The translations under genes were made by a program, and so were the position numbers. A stretch of DNA of 64,000 nt from Latescibacteria bacterium UBA6620 (GTDB lineage: Bacteria > Latescibacterota > UBA2968). The notes below the pieces were generated by a model, which worked only from the letters and a program-made list of their open reading frames with translations, had not been told where the DNA came from and did no database searches. This document shows, piece by piece, positions 50,757 through 59,215 of this stretch (positions within the stretch are counted from its first letter, which is position 1; every line of letters begins with the position of its first letter). The DNA lies in contig DJHM01000018.1 in NCBI GenBank assembly GCA_002433075.1, forward strand, positions 51,377-115,376, given 5' to 3'.

Positions 50757-51680
50757 ATGGGGAGATTCCGTCGTTTGAGCCGCTCGAAAAAACCGGCCCT
50801 ACCCGGCCAGATGCTGGCATCAGCTGACGAGTTAGCCAAACGTGTCAAAGCAGACCTCATCCTGATCCTGGCAGATGGGGCGATCAACCGGCGCGCCCTA
50901 GAATCTCTTAGCCGGGACGCACAGATCCTCGTTGTAACCTCCAGCCCCCGCTTCTTGCTGGATACCGAAGCTCTCGGCATCTGGCGGATCCACTACGACC
51001 TGAGACCGGACGATACATCCCATTTCGAGCGAGTACGCATGGGTATCGTCTTGGGCATGGAGGGAGGGTACATCAAGCGAGGTAGTCGGCTGGTGTGCCT
51101 GTTCGGGCTCTACGAACGGCGTGGCGTGGACTCCTTGATCGTTGTGGATACGAGCAAAGGGTTCGAAGGTTACCACCCGGACAGTATTGCAGAGCTTGCG
51201 GGTGACCTGCACATCGAGGTGGTGAAATCCTTACTGGACATCGCCGTGGACATCGGGCAAGAGGGCCGAGAAGGTGACCCGGTGGGCACTCTGTTCGTGA
51301 TCGGGGATGCGGAGCGCGTGATGCGTCATTCGCGCCCCATGACGTTCGACCCGTTCCGTGGCTATTCCGAGCGTGAGAAGAACATCACGAATCCAGACAT
51401 TCGGGAAGGCATCAAGGAAGTTGCCTTAATGGACGGCGCCTTCATCGTTCAGAACAACGGGGTTGTCCTGTCGGCGGGTCGTTACATCGCCTCTGACGTT
51501 AAAGGCGTCACCCTGCCAAAGGGGCTGGGGGCCCGTCACGTCGCGGCAGCGTCGATTACGAAGCAGCTGAATGCCATCGCGATTGCGGTGTCCGAAACGA
51601 CGGGTACGGTTCGAGCCTTCCGCAACGGCCAGATTGTGATGCGGATCGATCCCCCCCGAAGACGTCTCCGTGCAAGGTAA
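50757..51680 (+). CDS. Diadenylate cyclase of the DacZ type (PK_C-like plus DAC domain)
   Basis: The protein has 307 residues from the ATG at 50757. The N-terminal part (~20-130) is an alpha/beta domain like the pyruvate-kinase C-terminal fold (ADLILILADGAINRRAL, ILVVTSSPRF), which pairs with a DAC domain in archaeal DacZ. The DAC domain has the catalytic DGA (LMDGAFIVQNNG) and GLGARHVAAASITKQLNAI. The usual RHR reads RHV, a change to note. It should make c-di-AMP from two ATP. It has no membrane segment and no DisA DNA-binding domain. Confidence 0.88.
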   Translation: MGRFRRLSRSKKPALPGQMLASADELAKRVKADLILILADGAINRRALESLSRDAQILVVTSSPRFLLDTEALGIWRIHYDLRPDDTSHFERVRMGIVLGMEGGYIKRGSRLVCLFGLYERRGVDSLIVVDTSKGFEGYHPDSIAELAGDLHIEVVKSLLDIAVDIGQEGREGDPVGTLFVIGDAERVMRHSRPMTFDPFRGYSEREKNITNPDIREGIKEVALMDGAFIVQNNGVVLSAGRYIASDVKGVTLPKGLGARHVAAASITKQLNAIAIAVSETTGTVRAFRNGQIVMRIDPPRRRLRAR

Positions 51681-51999
51681 GCCCTGAAACTGCCACGTCC
51701 TAGCCCATCGTTGGGTGCAGTCCCACGGCAGTAGGGGTAGGCCGACAGCTCCCTCTGCGAACTACGGCGGAAAAGGACAACACCCCGCTCCAGTATCGAT
51801 AGCATCATCTTCCCGCAAAGCTCTCACCCATATTTTAATTCACGAGACCCAAATCAGTTGGGATGATATGGCGCTCTGCGTCGACGGGCTGATACGCGCT
51901 ATCTGAAGCGGTAAAGCAACTCGTTCGCCCCCCCCTGGTGCTCTCGCTCATCTCAAACGCAGTTCGAGCACTCTTCATTCCGGTTGCCGAGGAACGTTA
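51681..51999. other. Intergenic region without a recognised element
   Basis: This is 319 nt between the diadenylate cyclase and the DUF1854 gene. The only short open frames here (for example about 51715-51906) have no ribosome-binding site or recognisable product. I see no clear promoter, terminator or repeat. GAGGAACG just before 52000 is the ribosome-binding site of the next gene. Confidence 0.6.
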
Positions 52000-52539
52000 A
52001 TGAATCTGACCGCTGATCAGATTACATTTGAGAAGCAGGGCGAGACCTTCACCCTTCGGGTGGCCGGGGAGGAGGAGGCTTACGATGTGCACCGAGTTGT
52101 CAGCGTGTTTCCCCAAAGCCAGCCGGGGGCTTATGTAAGTTTCCTCGATGGCTTGGGGCACGAGGTCGGCCTGCTTGAAAACATGGACGGCATGGATCGC
52201 ACTTCAAGAACTCTGCTGGAAGACCTGCTGCGAGAGCAATACTTCGTACTCACGGTTCATCTCATTCAGACTGTGGAACGGATCGGAGCGGGAAGCAAGT
52301 GGGTGGTGGAGACAGAGAGGGGGCAGGCTGAATTCAGGATTGCTAGCAGAGATGCGTTGAATGGCGACACGCCTCCGTCGATCGTCGTTGCTTCTTCGGA
52401 CGGTCGACGGTATCGGATTCCCGACTACTGGGCGTTGGACCGAGAGAGCAGAGAACTGATCAACGACATGTTGCCCGACAAGATTCTAAAGTACCGTCTT
52501 GCCAGGCCACGATCGGAAACCGCAGGGCGAAAGCGCTGA
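52000..52539 (+). CDS. DUF1854-family protein
   Basis: The protein has 179 residues. The DUF1854 pattern is visible: VHRVVSVFPQSQPGAYVSFL, DGLGHEVGLLENMDGMD, YFVLTVHLIQTVERI, a W at KWVVETERGQAEF, and a closing RRYRIPDYWALDRESRELI. In cyanobacteria and others DUF1854 is found with cyanophycin metabolism and as an ABC-protein appendix; its biochemical role is unknown. GAGGAACG precedes the ATG. The broken potassium-channel gene follows after 11 nt. Confidence 0.8.
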   Translation: MNLTADQITFEKQGETFTLRVAGEEEAYDVHRVVSVFPQSQPGAYVSFLDGLGHEVGLLENMDGMDRTSRTLLEDLLREQYFVLTVHLIQTVERIGAGSKWVVETERGQAEFRIASRDALNGDTPPSIVVASSDGRRYRIPDYWALDRESRELINDMLPDKILKYRLARPRSETAGRKR

Positions 52540-52550
52540 CCATCCGACCC

Positions 52551-53370
52551 GTGATGAGATTCTCCATCGCGATCGTTCTGCTGATTGGGTTGGTTGTCGG
52601 CGGAACTTTTGGATATGCAACGATCGAAGGATGGTCCATCGCAGACAGCCTTTACATGAGGGTGATTACGGTAACCACGGTAGGCTATGGCGAGGTTAAC
52701 ACGCTTACTCCGGCGGGCCGTCATTTCACGATTCTGCTCTTGTTGTTCAGCATTGGAACGGCTGGCTATTCCGTAACCACGCTGCTTTCGTTCATTTTCG
52801 AAGGCCAGATTCTGCAGCTTGTGAGAGGACGACGCATGGAACGATCGATTGCCTCCCTGAGCGATCACTACAGCATCTGTGGATGCGGTGTTGTGGGGAA
52901 AGAGGTCGCCTTGGAATTCCGACACGTAGACAAACCTTTCGTCATCGTCGAACGGAGTCCAGAGGAATCCGAAATGGGGCGGGATGAATCAGTGCTGTTC
53001 GTCCAAGGAGACGCTGAAGAAGAAACCCTGCTCGAAGCCGGTATCGAGGGGCCAAAGGTCTGATCGCCTCGGTCATCCTCCGCCCGAGCGTGATGGATTC
53101 CTCGATGTTGTCGTCGAGGGCGGCGACATCACGATGCGCTTGGAGGAGGTTCACGTTGGTCCCGGCAGTCCCATGGTGGGGTGCGCGCTGCGTGAGTCGG
53201 GCATCGGCCATGAGACCGGGGCAATCACCATCGGCATTCAAAGCGCAGATGGTCGTCCACGTGTGGATCGTTCCGGAGGGGCGATGATCGCGTCCGTTGA
53301 GATCGAAGAAGGCGACGTTCTGATCGCCCTGGGTGACGAGGGTCACCTTGAGTCGCTCAGAGCCTTATGA
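52551..53370 (+). pseudogene. Broken RCK-type potassium channel (two shifts and an internal deletion)
   Basis: The first part (52551-53063) encodes a pore with the selectivity filter VTTVGYGEVNTL, two membrane helices and the start of an RCK (TrkA-N) domain with SICGCGVVGKEVALEF. After GDAEEETLLEAGIE the frame shifts. AKGLIASVILRPSVMD continues in a second frame, and FLDVVVEGGDITMRLEE to the end (GDEGHLESLRAL) in a third. Each shift equals one missing base, at about 53045 and 53095. Independently, the second half of the RCK-N Rossmann fold (~55-60 residues between GLIAS and VILRPS) is missing. The RCK-C (TrkA-C) part is otherwise recognisable. The gene is either decayed or misassembled. Confidence 0.82.
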
Positions 53371-54689
53371 TCAACCGCTCGTTCGGAATCCTCGTTGCCG
53401 GCGCGTTGATCGAGGGGGGGCTACTCGGGCTTCTTGGGGCGGGCGATCTTCGGCAGAACGTCTATCTTTATTTTTTCTGCTTCGCAGTCTCATTTTTCTC
53501 TTATCTCTTCGCAGTTCGGATTCGAAGCTCGGCGTCGCTTCACACAATCCTCCTGTTCGGTGTTCTTTTTCGTCTAACCGTACTTCTGATTGAGCCCTCG
53601 CTATCCGATGACATCCATCGGTACGTGTGGGACGGGGCTGTACAGAAAGCGGGCATTGATCCCTATCGATTCCCTCCCGATGCAATACCAGCCGACGTGG
53701 CCGTCAGAATCGAGGGGGACCGGACGCGGGTCAACCACGCTCACCTGCCAACGATCTACCCTCCGGCAAGCCAGTTGTTCTTTCGTATCGCGGCGTATCC
53801 CCGGGCTTCCCTTTGGTCGGTCAAGGTGTGGATCATCGTGTTCGATCTTCTTGGCGCGTGGTTCATCGTCGGTCTGCTGCGCACGTATGGGCTCGATCAA
53901 CGCGCAGTCCTGCTCTACCTGTGGAACCCCCTCTTGCTGACCGAAGGAGGAATGGAGGGGCACGTGGATGTTGTTGGGGCGACGGTCCTTGTGCTCTGTC
54001 TTCTTTACGGTCAGGTCAGTGGCCCCGGCAGAGCGGCTTTCGCGCTGGCCCTCTCCACGCTCGTAAAAATCGTGCCCGCAGCAGCCTTCCCGCTGCTGTG
54101 GCGCTGGTCGACATCGGGGGAGGACGCTGACCTTCAACGTCGTCTGAGGGCCATGCTGCACCCTCGAGGTTGGGTGGTCCCAGCCGTTTTCTGTGCGACG
54201 TGCGTGGTCTTCTACCTGCCGCATATCCTTTCGGGCGCGGGAGTACTGGGGTCCCTGGACACCTACCTGGTCGAGTGGGAGTTCAACGGGCTGGTTTTCG
54301 GAGCGGTGCTGAATGTGGCTGGTGACGGAACGATCGCCAGGATGATCCTCTTCGGTTTTTTCGCCCTCTTTGCATTCGGACTCGCCCTGTCGGGTGTCCC
54401 GGCGCCGTCCGGATTTCTGGCGCTGATCGTGGCCTACCTTCTGTTATCGCCGACCTTTTACCCCTGGTATGCGCTCTGGATCGTACCTTTCCTGCCTTTT
54501 TTTCCGCAGGCCTGGGCGATCGCACTGACTGGATCTGCTGCGATCTCACATCACGTGCTGATTGAATACGGCATGGTGGGAGTCTGGCGGGAATCCACTT
54601 GGGTTGCGTGGCTCGTCTGGGCAGGGCCGGCTCTCGTCGGCTTGGTGGAGTGGCGGCGTAACACAAAAAGAAAAGGGCGCCTCTGGTGA
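53367..54689 (+). CDS. GT-C mannosyltransferase-like membrane protein (GT87/DUF2029 type)
   Basis: This 440-residue protein has ~10-11 membrane segments. The first luminal loop carries SDDIHRYVWDGAVQKAGIDP, with the Asp pair typical of polyprenol-phosphate-dependent GT-C mannosyltransferases. IYPPASQLFFRIAAYP, a later EGHVDV, STLVKIVPAAAFPLLW and LLLSPTFYPWYALWIVPFLP are also family-like. The donor is probably polyprenyl-phosphate-mannose or a related lipid-linked sugar. The ATG overlaps the end of the broken channel frame by 4 nt (ATGA). A terminator follows. Confidence 0.85.
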   Translation: MINRSFGILVAGALIEGGLLGLLGAGDLRQNVYLYFFCFAVSFFSYLFAVRIRSSASLHTILLFGVLFRLTVLLIEPSLSDDIHRYVWDGAVQKAGIDPYRFPPDAIPADVAVRIEGDRTRVNHAHLPTIYPPASQLFFRIAAYPRASLWSVKVWIIVFDLLGAWFIVGLLRTYGLDQRAVLLYLWNPLLLTEGGMEGHVDVVGATVLVLCLLYGQVSGPGRAAFALALSTLVKIVPAAAFPLLWRWSTSGEDADLQRRLRAMLHPRGWVVPAVFCATCVVFYLPHILSGAGVLGSLDTYLVEWEFNGLVFGAVLNVAGDGTIARMILFGFFALFAFGLALSGVPAPSGFLALIVAYLLLSPTFYPWYALWIVPFLPFFPQAWAIALTGSAAISHHVLIEYGMVGVWRESTWVAWLVWAGPALVGLVEWRRNTKRKGRLW

Positions 54690-54701
54690 AAGAGGCGCCC
54701 T
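54674..54701. terminator. Terminator between convergent genes
   Basis: AGGGCGCCTCT (54674-54684) pairs with AGAGGCGCCCT (54691-54701) around a short loop. It overlaps the stop of the GT-C gene and precedes the stop of the ParA-like gene on the other strand. Confidence 0.82.
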
Positions 54702-54711
54702 GATCATCGAT

Positions 54712-56112
54712 CTACCCAGTCAGGTTGATACAGGCCCTTGGGCCTTCTCCTCTGTTCGCTCTGGACCCTGAGCTCTGTTTGTGGAGGGCGCCTGTCTGGC
54801 CGTTTTCTCTAGCTTTGATCAGATTTCCTAACCCGTGCACGAACTGGCGATGCTCTTCGGACGTTTCATTGACGTCGATGTAGAGCTCGTGTTTGAGCGC
54901 TCGTATACCCTTCTCGAAATACTCCCATACGCGATACAGAATCACCGAAGACAGGAAGATGCCCATGCCGCTGCTCGCCGCTGCCATCGCGGTCAGGGCC
55001 GGCTGGAGATAGCCAAAGACGCCGATCCATATCGACACGATCAACAGGACGGTGAGTCCAAACATCACGTTCCGCTTACGGTATTGGAGGTCGGCGTTCC
55101 AGTAGCGTTCGATCTGTTGGTTTCGAATCTTTTCCAATTGAAGCACACGCTGATAGGCTGCTTCTGTGAATGTTTCGTTCGGACCTGTGCTCCATTCAGA
55201 TATCCGACGCCGGAGCCTGTAAAGTTGGTACTCGAATTCGACGTCTTCGATAAGATCGGGGACGAGGAAAGATCGCTTACCGAAACTCTTGTGTATGTCG
55301 GGGATGTACTTGCAATGGATCGCCGCACGACGGCTCGTCTTTTCTCCGGGTCGGAGGTGGGGGTCCTTGTTCAAAGCGATGAAAGGTTGCTTGATGTTGT
55401 AGTCGCCGTCGTGGGTGTTCGACATGGCGAACGAAATCGTGTATCCGAGCGTCTCGTCCATCGCCTCGAAGGAGATGTCGTCGGCTTCAGAAACCACCAC
55501 GACGAAGGGTGAGAGGATCGCCGCTGCCAGACCGATGTCATCGAACGCGGAGGCACAATCCACAATGATGTAGTCGTAGCGGTTCATTTCCTTCAGGGCG
55601 CCAACGAGGAGGCTGAAGCGTTCGACTACGTAGCTGAGATTGTGGCTGCGGTACTCACGCAGGAACAGGCTGTTGTTGACGTTCGACTGCTGTTCCTTAG
55701 AGTAGTAGGACGGCAGGATATTGATCGCTTTACCTGACGGCGTTCGATCGAGGTTGAGGACGGCCTCTTCGAGGCCTTCGAGCCAGCTCTTGATCCTGAG
55801 GCCATCCAGACCGAGCAGAGCTTTGTAATAGGAAGTGCGGCCCTCGGCGATCACCTTCCGGCCGGGAAAGATCAGGTTGGTCAGACTCTTGGTAGCAAAA
55901 TCAGAGTCCAGAAGAAGTACGTTGTAGCCGCTGTTTTGGAGAACTTTGCCGAGGTTTGTCCCGAGAACAGTTTTTCCCGCCCCCCTTTTTGGCGAAAGGA
56001 AAGCGATCAGCTTGCATTTGCTGTCCGTTGCCTGGGAGGCGACCTGGAAGGTCAGATCGAGACTCTCCCTGGGGAGCCTGATTTCGATCGTATGACGATC
56101 GCGATCTTTCAG
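54712..56112 (-). CDS. Membrane-anchored ParA/MinD-like ATPase, start uncertain
   Basis: The frame is open from 56205 to 54712 with no ATG, GTG or TTG upstream of the P-loop; the given start is an in-frame CTG. The deviant Walker A reads LSPKRGAGKTVLG, followed by LLLDSDFATKSLTNLIF. The Walker-B-like strand is YDYIIVDCASAFDDIGLAAA. Later come ISFEAMDETLGYTISF and a switch-like DPHLRPGEKTSRRA. Near the C-terminus two membrane helices (FGLTVLLIVSIWIGVFGYL and MGIFLSSVILYRVW) place the ATPase on the membrane, unlike ordinary ParA. No ParB or BY-kinase Tyr cluster is seen. A good promoter lies at 56257-56285. Confidence 0.75.
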   Translation of the reverse strand: MKDRDRHTIEIRLPRESLDLTFQVASQATDSKCKLIAFLSPKRGAGKTVLGTNLGKVLQNSGYNVLLLDSDFATKSLTNLIFPGRKVIAEGRTSYYKALLGLDGLRIKSWLEGLEEAVLNLDRTPSGKAINILPSYYSKEQQSNVNNSLFLREYRSHNLSYVVERFSLLVGALKEMNRYDYIIVDCASAFDDIGLAAAILSPFVVVVSEADDISFEAMDETLGYTISFAMSNTHDGDYNIKQPFIALNKDPHLRPGEKTSRRAAIHCKYIPDIHKSFGKRSFLVPDLIEDVEFEYQLYRLRRRISEWSTGPNETFTEAAYQRVLQLEKIRNQQIERYWNADLQYRKRNVMFGLTVLLIVSIWIGVFGYLQPALTAMAAASSGMGIFLSSVILYRVWEYFEKGIRALKHELYIDVNETSEEHRQFVHGLGNLIKARENGQTGALHKQSSGSRANRGEGPRACINLTG

Positions 56113-56256
56113 ATGAGATCCATTGTCGGATCGGTCGGAAGCGTTTGTGGGGACGTCGCTTTCCTCACCGTTGGCCTTGACGGATGGGCTCCTGGCAGGG
56201 GTTGATCAATGGGTTCTGGACAATCAACTATTAAATATAACTTGTTTATAATTAGA

Positions 56257-56285
56257 AATTTACGCTCTAAGTATACGGCTGTCAA
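56257..56285 (-). promoter_or_regulatory. Promoter of the ParA-like gene
   Basis: On the minus strand: TTGACA (56285-56280), a 17-bp spacer, then TAAATT (56262-56257). The predicted start is near 56250. The leader to the first homologous codons is ~100-150 nt and AT-rich. Confidence 0.7.
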
Positions 56286-56375
56286 GCGAAAACCTGCCAG
56301 TCGACACGGGTGATGCCTTCTTGAAAACTAAAATCGGACTCAACCACTTGTCATAGAAGAAGTTAAGTATAGTCC

Positions 56376-56404
56376 TTGACCGTAATCGACACCTGGCATA
56401 GATT
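56376..56404 (+). promoter_or_regulatory. Promoter of the fmdB gene
   Basis: TTGACC (56376-56381), a 17-bp spacer and TAGATT (56399-56404) predict a start near 56411. The leader is 35 nt and contains GGAGAGG before the ATG. Confidence 0.75.
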
Positions 56405-56445
56405 AGGTTGCTTCGGACCAACTTCGCACCTTTCGGAGAGGATTC

Positions 56446-56745
56446 ATGCCGACCTACGAATATGAATGCCAGAGTTGCGAGCATCGATTCGACGAGTTTC
56501 AGTCCATTACGGCTAAACCACTCAAGAAATGTCCTGAGTGTGGTCGTTTGAAGCTCCAGAGGCTGATCGGGGGGGGGGCGGGGCTCATTTTCAAGGGTTC
56601 GGGTTTTTATATTACCGATTACAGAAGTGACAGCTACAAGGCCGGAGCGAAGGCAGACTCGGGCAAAGGATCGGACAGCAAGGACGGGTCAAAATCTAAA
56701 TCGAAGGAAAGTGGTAGCAGCAAGGGGTCGGGGAAGGCTGACTAA
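56446..56745 (+). CDS. FmdB-family zinc-ribbon protein
   Basis: This 99-residue protein begins with the FmdB signature PTYEYECQSCEHRFDEFQSI and CPECGRLKLQRLIGG, a four-Cys zinc ribbon. The family is named after a putative regulator of formamidase expression, but the function is not established in most bacteria. The C-terminal ~35 residues are a low-complexity Lys/Ser/Gly tail. It has its own promoter at 56376-56404. Confidence 0.94.
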   Translation: MPTYEYECQSCEHRFDEFQSITAKPLKKCPECGRLKLQRLIGGGAGLIFKGSGFYITDYRSDSYKAGAKADSGKGSDSKDGSKSKSKESGSSKGSGKAD

Positions 56746-56833
56746 GTCGGTGTTCTCCCTGTCAACGCCCTGGAACTGACGATGGGCTGTTGCGTCTATT
56801 GAAAACAATGCGTCAGGAGGCGAACGATCGATC

Positions 56834-57307
56834 ATGAAAGCTCTCATCTGCGGGTTTGCCGTATCCTGCCTATTGGTCGCTGGCTGTGCTCAGGAATCGG
56901 CAGATGAACTTTTCCTAAAAGGCGAGCGTGCGACACACGATGTCGAGGACTATCACGAAGCGGTCATTCATCTGAGCCGCTTCATTGAAATTTTCCCCGA
57001 GGATCAGCGGGCGGATGTGGCCCTGCAGGCCCTGGCACGGGTCTACCAGGCGCAGGGCAACGGAGATACCGCAATCGCCACGTATCAGAGCCTGCTCGAC
57101 CGGTTTCCAAGGAGTCGCTACGTTGATCAGGCTCAGTTTATGATCGGTTATATCCACGACTTGGCCGGCAGGAAGGATGAGGCGATCAAGGCGTACCAGA
57201 TGGTGATCGACAACTACCCGAATTCGGTGCTTGTCGATGATGCACAGATCTCCGTGGAAAACATTCACACGCCCCTCGAGGCGTGGATCGATTCGATCAC
57301 ATCCTGA
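56834..57307 (+). CDS. TPR lipoprotein (BamD/YbgF-like)
   Basis: This 157-residue protein has a lipobox (SCLLVAGC, Cys at 18). Repeats of the tol-pal/BamD type follow: SRFIEIFPEDQRADVALQA, LARVYQAQGNGDTAIATYQSLLDRFPRS and YIHDLAGRKDEAIKAYQMVI followed by DNYPNS. It is too short for BamD itself and lacks the YbgF coiled coil. It is likely to be a periplasmic scaffold. It starts after an AGGAGGCG site ~10 nt upstream and is followed within 20 nt by moxR. Confidence 0.88.
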   Translation: MKALICGFAVSCLLVAGCAQESADELFLKGERATHDVEDYHEAVIHLSRFIEIFPEDQRADVALQALARVYQAQGNGDTAIATYQSLLDRFPRSRYVDQAQFMIGYIHDLAGRKDEAIKAYQMVIDNYPNSVLVDDAQISVENIHTPLEAWIDSITS

Positions 57308-57325
57308 AAGGCCCGCGGTAGGACC

Positions 57326-58321
57326 ATGACTGTTTCGGCAGATGTTCAAGCCATCAACGAACGCGTTGCTTCAGAGAGCGTCTTCGTTGAGAGAGTTTCG
57401 CAAGAAGTAAGCAAGGTTATCGTTGGACAGCAGCAGATGGTCGAGCGTCTCATGATCGGCCTGTTGTGCAGCGGCCACATTCTGCTGGAGGGAGTTCCCG
57501 GACTCGCTAAGACGCTGACGATCAGTACTCTCGCAGCAACGGTCCGCGCGAGCTTCAAGCGAATCCAGTTCACCCCTGATCTTCTCCCCGCCGACCTCAT
57601 CGGCACGCTCATCTATCAGCAGGCAAAGGGCTCCTTCGTCGTGCAAAAGGGGCCGATATTCTCGCAACTGATTCTTGCAGACGAAGTCAATCGTGCTCCC
57701 GCGAAAGTGCAAAGCGCGATGCTCGAAGCGATGCAGGAGCGGCAGGTGACGATTGGGTCGACAACCTACTCGATGGACGATCCGTTTCTTGTGCTCGCCA
57801 CACAAAACCCCATAGAGCAGGAAGGGACCTACCCTCTGCCGGAGGCTCAGGTGGATCGCTTTATGCTCAAGGTCCGGGTCGGTTATCCGTCCAAGTCGGA
57901 CGAACGAGTGATCGTGGACCGAATGGAGTCAGGGTCTCCGCCATCGGTAGATGCGGTCCTGCGTCCGGAGGACATCGTCCGCGCCCGAGCGGTGGTCGAC
58001 AGCGTCTATGTGGACGACTCGATCAAGGACTACGTGGTGAACATCGTACACGCCACACGATTTCCGTCGGGCGAAGGCTTGGATGATCTGTCGCAACTGA
58101 TCGAGACAGGGTGTTCGCCAAGGGCCTCAATCGCTCTGATTCGGGCCGCGAAGGCCCATGCGTTTTTGCGGAGACGGGGCTATGTCACGCCCGAAGACAT
58201 CAAGGCCATCGGCATGGACGTGATGCGCCACCGTGTAATCCTGACTTACGAGGCTGAGGCCGAGGAGATGGTTCCGGAGGACGTGGTTCGACGCGTTCTC
58301 GACCACGTGGAGGTGCCTTGA
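57326..58321 (+). CDS. MoxR-family AAA+ ATPase
   Basis: The protein has 331 residues. AAA+ motifs: Walker A GVPGLAKT near 60, FTPDLLPADLIGT, Walker B LILADEVNRAPAKVQSAMLE, sensor 1 LATQNPIEQEGTYPLPEAQ and the C-terminal lid helix RAAKAHAFLRRRG. MoxR proteins act as chaperones that activate VWA-domain partners, encoded just downstream. It overlaps the next gene by 4 nt (TTGA) and opens the bat-type operon. Confidence 0.94.
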   Translation: MTVSADVQAINERVASESVFVERVSQEVSKVIVGQQQMVERLMIGLLCSGHILLEGVPGLAKTLTISTLAATVRASFKRIQFTPDLLPADLIGTLIYQQAKGSFVVQKGPIFSQLILADEVNRAPAKVQSAMLEAMQERQVTIGSTTYSMDDPFLVLATQNPIEQEGTYPLPEAQVDRFMLKVRVGYPSKSDERVIVDRMESGSPPSVDAVLRPEDIVRARAVVDSVYVDDSIKDYVVNIVHATRFPSGEGLDDLSQLIETGCSPRASIALIRAAKAHAFLRRRGYVTPEDIKAIGMDVMRHRVILTYEAEAEEMVPEDVVRRVLDHVEVP

Positions 58322-59199
58322 TCCCTGCTGAGATCCTTCGGAAGGTGCGTCGGATCGAACTGAGAACCCGTCATCTGGTCAACACGGTATTCTCGGGGGA
58401 GTACCACTCGGTGTTCAAAGGTCAGGGCATGGCCTTCTCGGAAGTGCGGGGTTACCAGCCCGGCGACGACGTACGTTCGATCGACTGGAACGTAACTGCG
58501 CGCGTGGGTGATCCCTACGTAAAAGTCTTCGACGAGGAGCGTGAGCTGTCGGTGATGCTCCTCGTCGACGCCAGCGGATCAGGCGATTTCGGCACGGTCG
58601 GCCAGATGAAGGGCGAGATCGCTGTCGAAATTTGTGCCCTCCTTGCCTTCTCGGCGATTCAGAACAACGATCGCGTCGGCTTGATGATCTTTACCGACGA
58701 GGTGGAGGTTTACATTCCACCGAAGAAGGGCAAAAAACACGTCCTGCGTGTGATTCGGGAGCTTCTGTACTTTCGTCCTTCCCACCGCCGTACCGATCTC
58801 ACTCAACCCCTCGACACGCTCAACCGATTGCCGCTGAGGCGGAGTGTTGTCTTCCTTGTGTCGGACTTCAAGTCTGCCGGGTACGAAGCCGCCCTCCGGG
58901 TCGCGAGCCGCAAGCACGATCTGGTTGCGGTTTCAGTTCGGGATCCTCGGGAAGATGCACTTCCTCAGATGGGCATCGTCGAGCTGGAGGACGCCGAGAC
59001 AGGTGAGGAGATCCTGGTCGACACTTCGGATCCTCGGACCCGTCACGCCTTCGCGGAACGTGCAATATCTGAACAGGAAGCCCGTACACAACTGTTTCGA
59101 GAAATCGGCCTCGACATGATTGAAGTTTCGACTGCGGCTTCCTACGTCGATCCGTTGATGCACTTCTTCAAAACTCGGGCGGCCAAAATCCGATCGTGA
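58318..59199 (+). CDS. DUF58 protein (VWA-like)
   Basis: The protein has 293 residues from a TTG that overlaps the moxR stop. The DUF58 signature YQPGDDVRSIDWNVTAR lies near 50-65, followed by a VWA-type domain (SVMLLVDASGSGDFG, where DASGS is the MIDAS). There is no signal peptide or membrane segment, so it is cytosolic. DUF58 proteins pair with MoxR ATPases across the Bat-type operons. Confidence 0.93.
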   Translation: MIPAEILRKVRRIELRTRHLVNTVFSGEYHSVFKGQGMAFSEVRGYQPGDDVRSIDWNVTARVGDPYVKVFDEERELSVMLLVDASGSGDFGTVGQMKGEIAVEICALLAFSAIQNNDRVGLMIFTDEVEVYIPPKKGKKHVLRVIRELLYFRPSHRRTDLTQPLDTLNRLPLRRSVVFLVSDFKSAGYEAALRVASRKHDLVAVSVRDPREDALPQMGIVELEDAETGEEILVDTSDPRTRHAFAERAISEQEARTQLFREIGLDMIEVSTAASYVDPLMHFFKTRAAKIRS

Positions 59200-59215
59200 C
59201 CCGCGGTCGCGATCG

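Noticed and set aside
51715..51906. A 63-codon plus-strand open frame after the cyclase
   Set aside because: No ribosome-binding site, no family resemblance and a composition unlike its neighbours.
55936..56205. An 89-codon plus-strand open frame opposite the ParA-like gene's start
   Set aside because: It lies antisense to the P-loop region and has no homology or ribosome-binding site. The ParA frame is open across the whole interval.
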